From NCBI GenBank assembly GCA_038253135.1, contig JBBSHJ010000146.1, positions 1 to 6,143 of the forward strand: a stretch of DNA of 6,143 nucleotides, in the 5' to 3' direction. The translations under genes were made by a program, and so were the position numbers. A model generated the notes under the pieces. The model saw only the letters and a program-made list of their open reading frames with translations. It was not told the origin of the DNA and did not search any database. This DNA is from JBBSHJ01 sp038253135. Lineage in GTDB: Bacteria > Actinomycetota > Actinomycetes > Mycobacteriales > QHCD01. Shown here one piece after another: positions 1 to 5,349 of the stretch. Position 1 is the first letter of the stretch. Every line of letters starts with the position of its first letter.

Positions 1-17
1 CCACTGCGCGATCCCAG

Positions 18-23
18 TAGGGT
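18..23 (+). promoter_or_regulatory. Candidate -10 box (TAGGGT) of a leaderless promoter for the GH2 gene
   Basis: TAGGGT matches the actinobacterial -10 consensus TANNNT and lies exactly 8 nt before GTG 32, so a transcript could begin at or next to the start codon. The same arrangement (TAAGGT, 8 nt, GTG) occurs at 6097-6113. The -35 region would lie left of the window and cannot be checked. A six-base degenerate match is weak on its own; the support is its position and the absence of a convincing ribosome binding site before GTG 32. Confidence 0.4.
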
Positions 24-31
24 CGGGACGC

Positions 32-2296
32 GTGGAAGATCTGAGATTTGCCATGCCGGGACGGGGTGCCGAGGCCCGGCACCTCGCCGATTTCGCAACG
101 GGATGGCGGTTCGGGGGGCGTTACCCGCCGGGCAGCGAGCGGACGTCGTACGACGACAGCGCTTTTGCCACCGTCTCGCTGCCGCATTGTGTCGTTGACC
201 TGGGCTGGCTGGACTGGGATCCGGCGTCGTGGGCCGGTAAGTGGATTTACCGGCGCACGGTCAGTATTCCCGCGGAGTGGGCCGGCGAGCGGATCTATCT
301 CGGCTTCGAGGGTGTGCTGACCGGCTGCACCGTGTGGGTCAACGGCGTCGAGCTGCCGGAGCATCTCGGCGGTTACCTGCCCTTCGGCTATGAGGTGACC
401 GGGCACGTGCGATGCGGCGCGGAGAATGTCATCGCGGTGGTCGTGGATGGCGACTGGCACGACGTACCGCCCGACGGGGCGCCAGCAGGGCCGTCGGCGG
501 TCGACTATTGCCAGCCCACCGGCATCTACCGCACCGCGCACCTGCGCGCGGTGCCGCCGACACATATCAGTGATGTCTTCGCCAAGCCGGTGCGCGAGGA
601 GCGATCGGCCTGGCGGCTTGATGTCGAGGTAACGGTGGATGCGGTCGCCGGCTCGGCGGTCCCGCTGCGGGCGAGCCTGCGGGATGGCGGTCGCGACGTG
701 GGGTCGGCGGTGACGCCAACGTCGGGGGCGGCCGGACGCTCGGTCGTTTCGATGCGGTTGGACGGGCTGGGCGAGGTCGAGTCGTGGGACGTCGACGCGC
801 CGAAGCTGTACGACGTCGTCGTCGACGCCGGCGGGCACGAGTACGCCGTGCGGGTCGGTTTCCGCGATTCGCGGTGGGAGCCGGACGGCTTCTGGCTCAA
901 TGGGCGGCGGCTGCAGATCTTCGGCATCAATCGGCACCAGCTCTTTCCCTATGTCGGGATGGCGATGCCGCCGCGGGTGCAGCGCCGCGACGCGGAGATC
1001 ATCCGGCGCGAACTGCGCTGCAACATGGTGCGGTGTGCGCATTATCCGCCGGCGCAGGAATTTCTCGACGCCTGCGACGAACTCGGCCTGATGGTGTGGG
1101 ACGAACCGCCCGGCTGGCAGTACCTCTCCGAGGATGCGGCGTACCAGCGGCTAATCGAGCGGGACGTGGCGGAGATGGTACGACGCGATCGCAATCATCC
1201 GAGTATCGTCACGTGGGGCGTGCGGATCAACGAGTCGCGTAATGATCCGGCGCTTTATCGCCGGACCAAGGCGATGGCCTACGAGCTGGACGGCACCCGC
1301 CAGACGACCGGGTCGATGGTGACCCGCGAGACGGAGGGGTGGGCGCAGGAACTCTTTGGGTTCGACGACTACACCGGCGACGGCACCAATGCCGGCCTGA
1401 AGGAGCCGATCGACGACCTGCCTTATTTGATTTCCGAGGCGGTTGGAGCAATATCCGCGCAGCCGCTGTACCGGCGGATCGATAATCACCCGGTCTTGGC
1501 GGTGCAGGCAACGGCCCACGCGCAGGTGCACGAGATCGCGCATGCCAACCACAGCTTTGCCGGGCTGCTCGGCTGGGTGTGCTTCGATTACGCCTCGCAG
1601 AATGGCCGGACCTGGCGCAATCTCAAGACACCGGGAATTGTGGACGGATTCCGCATCCCGAAATACGCTGCGGCGACCTACGCGACCTACCCGCCACCGG
1701 GGGACAAACCTGCGCTCCTGCCGCTCTTTGACTGGGTGCGGTTGTGCGCGAGTTCGGCGGCCGATCGGAGCGCGCTGGTCGTGGCGACCAACTGCGACCG
1801 GATCGTCTGCACCGCCGGCGAATCCGACGTCGTGACGGCGGCTCCCGACCGGACGGCGTACCCCGCGCTGCCGCACCCGCCGCTGACCATTGACCTGTCC
1901 GGAATGCCGGCAAAGGACCTGCAGATTGACGGGTACGTCGGCGATGAGCTCGTGATCACGCACCGGATGAGCTCGACGGTGCAATCGGATCGGCTGGAGA
2001 TCGCCGTCGACGACGCCGCGATCGACGCGGACGGGATCGACGCGACGCGGGTCGTCTTCCGAGCCGTTGACGCGCACGGCAACTGGCGATCCGACGTGAC
2101 GGGGGCGGTGGACCTGTCCGTGGAAGGACCGGGACAGCTGATCGGGCCGGCGCACTTCAACTGGGACGAGAGCCCCGGCGCGGCCGCGGTTTGGCTGCGG
2201 TCCGCCGCAGGCGAGTCGGGGGAGATCACGGTGATCGCGCGCCATTCATTGCTCGGCGAGGCCGCGGCCACCGTGCACAGCGCCGCGACGGCATGA
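32..2296 (+). CDS. Glycoside hydrolase family 2 enzyme (beta-galactosidase/beta-glucuronidase-like), 754 aa
   Basis: Retaining exo-beta-glycosidase of family GH2, probably cytoplasmic because no signal peptide is visible. Domain order: N-terminal jelly-roll sugar-binding domain (about residues 18-175, with WVNG at 102-105), an Ig-like sandwich (about 178-280), the TIM barrel (about 285-555), and C-terminal beta domains. The last stretch, with AHGNW at 681-685 and VEGPG at 697-701, looks like the C-terminal Ig-like domain of many GH2 enzymes. Family signature 1 is at 331-358 (NMVRCAHYPP, then LGLMVWDE). Signature 2 runs RNHPSIVTWG to INE; Glu401 is the predicted acid/base. Glu469 in LISEAVG is the predicted nucleophile. 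Both glutamates are present, so the enzyme should be active. Start: no stop precedes GTG 32 within the window, so extension beyond the left edge cannot be excluded, and ATG 53 is an alternative. GTG 32 is favoured by the -10-like box 8 nt upstream and because homology begins soon after. The substrate cannot be read from sequence: N530-L531-K532 resembles the glucuronidase NxK motif, but sits two residues out of register with it. Confidence 0.9.
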   Translation: MEDLRFAMPGRGAEARHLADFATGWRFGGRYPPGSERTSYDDSAFATVSLPHCVVDLGWLDWDPASWAGKWIYRRTVSIPAEWAGERIYLGFEGVLTGCTVWVNGVELPEHLGGYLPFGYEVTGHVRCGAENVIAVVVDGDWHDVPPDGAPAGPSAVDYCQPTGIYRTAHLRAVPPTHISDVFAKPVREERSAWRLDVEVTVDAVAGSAVPLRASLRDGGRDVGSAVTPTSGAAGRSVVSMRLDGLGEVESWDVDAPKLYDVVVDAGGHEYAVRVGFRDSRWEPDGFWLNGRRLQIFGINRHQLFPYVGMAMPPRVQRRDAEIIRRELRCNMVRCAHYPPAQEFLDACDELGLMVWDEPPGWQYLSEDAAYQRLIERDVAEMVRRDRNHPSIVTWGVRINESRNDPALYRRTKAMAYELDGTRQTTGSMVTRETEGWAQELFGFDDYTGDGTNAGLKEPIDDLPYLISEAVGAISAQPLYRRIDNHPVLAVQATAHAQVHEIAHANHSFAGLLGWVCFDYASQNGRTWRNLKTPGIVDGFRIPKYAAATYATYPPPGDKPALLPLFDWVRLCASSAADRSALVVATNCDRIVCTAGESDVVTAAPDRTAYPALPHPPLTIDLSGMPAKDLQIDGYVGDELVITHRMSSTVQSDRLEIAVDDAAIDADGIDATRVVFRAVDAHGNWRSDVTGAVDLSVEGPGQLIGPAHFNWDESPGAAAVWLRSAAGESGEITVIARHSLLGEAAATVHSAATA

Positions 2297-2334
2297 CCGG
2301 TGCGCGCGGAAAACCCGCCACCGTCCGCGGCCGG
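2297..2334 (+). terminator. Candidate hairpin terminator after the GH2 gene
   Basis: CCGG (2297-2300) can pair with CCGG (2331-2334), and CGCGGA (2305-2310) with TCCGCG (2324-2329), around a 13-nt loop. The hairpin starts directly after the TGA. There is no U-tract, as is common in actinobacteria, so this is only a candidate. The rest of the 110-bp convergent gap holds further short GC inverted repeats and no credible gene. Confidence 0.3.
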
Positions 2335-2388
2335 CCCACTGGGGAACGGGCATTGCCCACGGCGCGGGCGGTTGCTGGGTGTTGACGG

Positions 2389-2403
2389 CGAGCTCGACGC
2401 TCG
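2389..2403 (-). terminator. Candidate short hairpin after the GH15 gene
   Basis: CGAGC (2389-2393) and GCTCG (2399-2403) form a 5-bp stem with a 5-nt loop, 3 nt beyond the GH15 stop codon on the minus strand. There is no U-tract. A stem this short is expected by chance in GC-rich DNA, so its position is the only support. Confidence 0.2.
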
Positions 2404-2406
2404 GGC

Positions 2407-4338
2407 TCAACGCGACTCCGTGCCGATCACGTGGAGCACCGCATTGATCAGGGCGAGGTGGGTGAAGGCCTGCGGGAAGTTGCCGAGGTGCCGGCCGTTG
2501 CGCACGTCGATCTCCTCGGCGTAGAGGCCGAGGGGGCTGGCGAAGGACAGCAGCCGGTCGCACATGTGCCGAGCCCGGGCGACCTCACCGATCTCGACGA
2601 ACGCGGAGACCAGCCAGAAGGAACAGATCAGAAACGCTCCTTCGTCGCCGGCGAGCCCGTCGTCGGTCTCCTCGGTCCGGTAACGCATGATCATGCCGTC
2701 GTTGGACAGCTCATCGGCGATGGCCAGGACGGTCGCCCGCATCCGCTCGTCGGTCGCCGGCAGGAACCGGAACAGCACCATCAGCAGGGCCGACGCATCC
2801 AGCGCGGTGGAACCGTAATACTGCGTGAAGACGCCGCGCTTGTCGGCGCCGTGCGCGCAGATGTCCTCGTGCATCTCGGCGGCCGCCTTCGCCCACCGCT
2901 CGGCCAGATCGCGGTCTCCGTGCAGCCTGGCCAGCCGAGCACCGCGATCAGCGGCCACCCAGCACATCAGCTTCGAGGAGACGAAGTGCTGCGGCTCGCC
3001 CCGCACCTCCCAGATCCCTCGATCCGGCTCCTGCCAGTGCTTCAACGCTTCCTCGACCTGACGTTGGAGCACCGGCCACGTCTGCTCGGGCAGGTAGTCA
3101 CGCTCGCGCGCATGCAGGTAAACCGAGTCCAGTACGACGCCCCAGACGTCGTGTTGCTCCTGCTTGTAGGCGGCGTTCCCGACGCGTACGGGTTGGGCGC
3201 CGTCGTACCCGGTGAGGTGATCCAAGGTCGATTCGGGGATGTCCTTGTCTCCGTTGACCTTGTACATGACCTGCAGATCGGCGTCGGCGCACACGTCCGT
3301 GATGAAGTAGAGAAAATCGTCGGCCTCATCATTGAAGCCCAGCTCGTAAAGACCGCGAAGCGTGAACGACGAGTCCCGCGCCCACGAGTAGCGGTAATCC
3401 CAGTTGCGGCTCCCGTGCGGCGACTCCGGCAGGGAGGTCGTGCCCGCGGCGAGCAGTGCGCCCGTCGGCGCATAGACGAGGCCCTTGAGCGTCAGGGCGC
3501 TGCGCTGCAGATATTCGCGCCACGGATGATCCGGGAATAGGCCGCGACCGAGCCAGGTGCGCCAGAATTCGGAGGTGCGAATCATCGAAGCGTGCGCATC
3601 CTGGTAATTCGACGGGAGCGGCTTCTCCCCCCAGGAGAGGGCGACGAAGGCGTGGTCGCCCTCCCTCAGGTGGGTGCGCGCGGTCGCCTGGCGTCCCTCG
3701 AAACCGATCCGCAGATCCGATTGCAGATTGACGGTGACCTCGCCGTCCGGCGTGGCCGCGCTGGCAGAGAAATAGCCGTCACCCGTGTATTCCCACACGG
3801 CTGGAACCCGGCCGTAGTCGAAGACGGGCTCGCAATCCATCGTGAGATCGACCGATCCGTGTTGGCAGTGCACCAACCGGATCAGCATGTGCTCGGCGTC
3901 GTTGTCGGTGGGCGTACGCCGGTGGGTCCGCGACCGTCGATTCTGCAGGTACCACGGGCCGATGGACAGGAAGTCGCGGATAACCACCCAGCCGGTGCGC
4001 GTCTCCCAGGTGGTCTCCAGCATCGTCGTACCGGGAATGTACCGACGCGCGGCCGGGGCCTCGATGTCCTCGGGACCCAGCCGAAAGGTGCCGGCCGCAC
4101 GATCCAGCAGCGCTCCGAAAATCGACGGGCTCTCGGGCCGCGGGAGGCACAGCCATTCCACCCCCCCGTTGGGACCCACCAGGCAGGTGTTCTGACAGTC
4201 GGACAGAAACGCGTATTCATCGATTCGCGGGAACGGGCTGCGGTGGTAGAGCGAGTCGGCGTGGGCCTGCATCCCACTGCGATTGGTGGTCACCGGCTCG
4301 ACCATCGATGTGAGGTCCACCTCCGACGCTTCGGTCAT
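2407..4338 (-). CDS. Glycoside hydrolase family 15 protein, probable trehalase (Rv2402-like), 643 aa
   Basis: Inverting GH15 enzyme of the glucoamylase/trehalase fold, cytoplasmic. Its closest recognisable relatives are the mycobacterial trehalases such as Rv2402 (about 642 aa), which hydrolyse trehalose to two glucoses. The length match and overall resemblance favour trehalase over glucoamylase or dextranase, but that is inference. The N-terminal beta domain starts with FPRIDEYAFLSDC (36-48) and EWLCLPRPESPSIFG (61-75). The (alpha/alpha)6 barrel carries SRNWDYRYSWARD (310-322), QHDVWG (395-400) and GIWEVRG (441-447). Glu444, after Trp443, matches the general acid after Trp in fungal glucoamylase. 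LYAEEID (605-611), about 165 residues later, holds the likely catalytic base. The C-terminus has the family's GNFPQAFTHLALINA (619-633). Start: ATG 4338 is chosen because GAAGGG (4354-4349) lies 10 nt upstream and the family N-terminus follows. The frame stays open upstream to 4494, but those 52 codons look like no part of the family. Convergent with the GH2 gene and divergent from the lipoprotein gene. Confidence 0.92.
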   Translation of the reverse strand: MTEASEVDLTSMVEPVTTNRSGMQAHADSLYHRSPFPRIDEYAFLSDCQNTCLVGPNGGVEWLCLPRPESPSIFGALLDRAAGTFRLGPEDIEAPAARRYIPGTTMLETTWETRTGWVVIRDFLSIGPWYLQNRRSRTHRRTPTDNDAEHMLIRLVHCQHGSVDLTMDCEPVFDYGRVPAVWEYTGDGYFSASAATPDGEVTVNLQSDLRIGFEGRQATARTHLREGDHAFVALSWGEKPLPSNYQDAHASMIRTSEFWRTWLGRGLFPDHPWREYLQRSALTLKGLVYAPTGALLAAGTTSLPESPHGSRNWDYRYSWARDSSFTLRGLYELGFNDEADDFLYFITDVCADADLQVMYKVNGDKDIPESTLDHLTGYDGAQPVRVGNAAYKQEQHDVWGVVLDSVYLHARERDYLPEQTWPVLQRQVEEALKHWQEPDRGIWEVRGEPQHFVSSKLMCWVAADRGARLARLHGDRDLAERWAKAAAEMHEDICAHGADKRGVFTQYYGSTALDASALLMVLFRFLPATDERMRATVLAIADELSNDGMIMRYRTEETDDGLAGDEGAFLICSFWLVSAFVEIGEVARARHMCDRLLSFASPLGLYAEEIDVRNGRHLGNFPQAFTHLALINAVLHVIGTESR

Positions 4339-4393
4339 CTCGTCGCGGCCCTTCTGCTCGATGATCTGCCGCCTGCCGGCACGCCCATCGTGC

Positions 4394-4399
4394 AACTTA
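4394..4399 (-). promoter_or_regulatory. Candidate -10 box (TAAGTT) for the GH15 gene
   Basis: On the minus strand, TAAGTT (4399 to 4394) fits TANNNT. It would start transcription near 4387, giving a leader of about 50 nt before ATG 4338. No TTGAC-like -35 box is seen at the matching distance, so support is weak. Confidence 0.25.
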
Positions 4400-4460
4400 C
4401 CCCCGAGACCACGGCGTGCGGCGCCACGTCGCCGGAATGCACCGGCAGAGGTGAGCCGAA

Positions 4461-4487
4461 ACGGGTGCCCGTACGTAGTGACGGGCA
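4461..4487 (+). promoter_or_regulatory. Three-armed inverted repeat upstream of the lipoprotein gene
   Basis: ACGGG (4461-4465), CCCGT (4468-4472) and ACGGG (4481-4485) give two competing pairings. One is the compact palindrome ACGGGTGCCCGT (4461-4472). The other is a 7-bp stem, TGCCCGT (4466-4472) with ACGGGCA (4481-4487), around an 8-nt loop. The element lies 18 nt before the Shine-Dalgarno of the lipoprotein gene, in a 180-bp divergent region (4339-4518) otherwise without a gene. It could be a repressor operator or an mRNA leader hairpin. I see no clear -10/-35 pair for the lipoprotein gene. Confidence 0.35.
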
Positions 4488-4518
4488 GAGGCACACCGAT
4501 GTACGGAGGAAAGACGAG

Positions 4519-5094
4519 ATGACACCGAGAAGCCGCGGCGCGCGGCGCAGCGGCCCGGTCGCGATGGCGGCGGTCGGCGCCGGCCTGCTCGCCCTCGCCG
4601 CATGCGGAGGCGGCGGCGGCAAGAGCGCGAGCGCCGGCGGCTCACCGTCGGGCGATACCCACAACGCGGCGACAACCGTGACGATCCGCAGCGCGTCGGG
4701 CCATTCCGATGTGCTCGCGACCCCGACGGGGATGACGCTTTACGTCAGCGCGCAGGAGCACAACCGGGTGCTCTGCAAGAGCAACGCCTGCACCGCCATC
4801 TGGGCGCCGCTGACCGTGCCGAGCGGGCAGAAACCCGCCGCTCCGGGCACACTGAAGGGAACGCTCACGACAATCACCCGTCCCGACGGGAAGGTGCAGG
4901 TCGCCCTGGACGGCCGGCCGCTCTACACCTTCTCCTTCGACCAGGCTCCGGGTCAGATCAACGGCGACGGTCAGAAGGACAGCTTCGACGGGACCCATTT
5001 CAGCTGGAGCCTGGCCACCGCTGCCGGTGCTGGTACCGGAGCCACGAAGCCCCCCGCCAAGTCGTCGTCCGCCGGAAACGGATACCACTACTGA
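4519..5094 (+). CDS. Secreted lipoprotein with PF03640 (Lipoprotein_15, COG4315) repeats, 191 aa
   Basis: Predicted membrane-anchored extracellular lipoprotein of unknown function. An Arg-rich n-region (RSRGARR, 4-10) precedes a hydrophobic core and a lipobox L26-A27-A28-C29, so Cys29 should be lipidated and form the mature N-terminus. A Gly/Ser linker (30-46) follows. The PF03640 domain spans about 62-166. Its first repeat has MTLYVS (72-77), then C86-X4-C91 and IWAPL (94-98), the family's usual Cys pair before an aromatic-Pro-Leu element. The second has RPDGKVQVALDGRPLY (121-136) and the loop with GQINGDGQKD. A low-complexity tail ends in the aromatic GNGYHY. ATG 4519 is firm: GGAGGA (4505-4510) lies 8 nt upstream and the signal peptide follows. 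The frame is open far upstream (to about 3592), but that is antisense to the GH15 gene and not credible. Family members are sometimes found in redox-related loci; nothing here shows that role. Divergent from the GH15 gene, and 132 bp before the erm leader. Confidence 0.88.
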   Translation: MTPRSRGARRSGPVAMAAVGAGLLALAACGGGGGKSASAGGSPSGDTHNAATTVTIRSASGHSDVLATPTGMTLYVSAQEHNRVLCKSNACTAIWAPLTVPSGQKPAAPGTLKGTLTTITRPDGKVQVALDGRPLYTFSFDQAPGQINGDGQKDSFDGTHFSWSLATAAGAGTGATKPPAKSSSAGNGYHY

Positions 5095-5135
5095 TCACAT
5101 CTTAAGGGCCACATTCGCGGGCAGCACCCCGGCGT

Positions 5136-5221
5136 CCTGCACCGAGGAGGGCCGGATCGAAACTCGGTGGCGGCGATCCGGAACCGCCGGTTACGGTCGG
5201 ACGGACCGATTCTGCAGGGAG
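5136..5221 (+). promoter_or_regulatory. Overlapping inverted repeats upstream of the erm leader ORF
   Basis: The intergenic stretch 5095-5226 contains several inverted repeats. CCGGATCG (5152-5159) pairs with CGATCCGG (5174-5181); ACCGA (5141-5145) with TCGGT (5164-5168); GGCGG (5169-5173) with CCGCC (5184-5188); CGGTC (5194-5198) with GACCG (5204-5208). CCTGCA (5136-5141) can pair with TGCAGG (5213-5218), which overlaps the leader Shine-Dalgarno. The first three cannot all form together. This could be a switchable mRNA leader or a set of DNA operator sites. A TANNNT box, TACGGT (5192-5197), would if used place the transcription start downstream of most of these arms and favour the operator reading. 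No -35 is evident. Confidence 0.35.
5216..5221 (+). promoter_or_regulatory. Shine-Dalgarno AGGGAG of the leader ORF
   Basis: AGGGAG ends 5 nt before ATG 5227. It is the only good ribosome binding site between the lipoprotein stop and the methyltransferase domain that is correctly placed before a start codon, and it serves the leader frame, not the erm frame. It is therefore the key observation for deciding how erm is translated. Confidence 0.55.
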
Positions 5222-5226
5222 TTCAC

Positions 5227-5349
5227 ATGGTGACGTACGTGATGTTCCGTGTCCGGGCGCTACGCGTCCCCGGCGCGGAGGTCCGCGGCGCGGAGGTCCG
5301 CGGCGCAACCCGGGGGCACGCACTACCTTCTGCCCGCGGTCGCAGCTGA
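5227..5349 (+). CDS. Candidate erm leader peptide ORF, 40 codons, overlapping the erm start
   Basis: ATG 5227 with AGGGAG 5 nt upstream opens a 40-residue frame beginning MVTYVMFRVR and ending at TGA 5347-5349. It overlaps the first 101 nt of the erm frame in another register (erm is +1 relative to it). Arg8-Val9-Arg10 is an Arg-X-Arg motif, the type at which macrolide-bound ribosomes are known to arrest, for example in ErmDL (MTHSMRLR). Third positions are almost all G or C up to about 5306, then become less so (GCA, CTA, CCT, TCT), as if coding character passes to the erm frame. From about residue 16 the peptide is a translation of the 15-bp tandem repeat (GAEVR twice). It may be a regulatory leader peptide, the true N-terminus of Erm reached by frameshift, or fortuitous, since Arg-X-Arg is frequent in GC-rich translations. 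No homologue is known to me. Confidence 0.4.
   Translation: MVTYVMFRVRALRVPGAEVRGAEVRGATRGHALPSARGRS

Noticed and set aside
1151..2245. 364-codon minus-strand open frame inside the GH2 gene
   Set aside because: No domain signature is seen, and the opposite strand encodes the GH2 catalytic barrel and C-terminal domains.
2431..3540. Long plus-strand open frame (369 codons) antisense to the GH15 gene
   Set aside because: The minus strand carries an unmistakable GH15 protein over the whole span. The plus frame has no recognisable motif; long antisense frames are expected in GC-rich genes.
4339..4494. 52-codon N-terminal extension of the GH15 protein
   Set aside because: The extension is basic and low in recognisable content. 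The 643-residue product from ATG 4338 matches the length of mycobacterial relatives and has an upstream GAAGGG.
3592..4518. Upstream extension of the lipoprotein frame, giving a 500-residue protein
   Set aside because: It runs antisense through the GH15 gene and would place the signal peptide and lipobox in mid-protein. The strong Shine-Dalgarno at 4505-4510 marks ATG 4519 as the start.
5101..5160. tRNA- or attachment-site-like stretch after the lipoprotein gene
   Set aside because: A glance suggested a tRNA 3' half, but no T-arm GTTCRA sequence, cloverleaf pairing or CCA-type end can be found.
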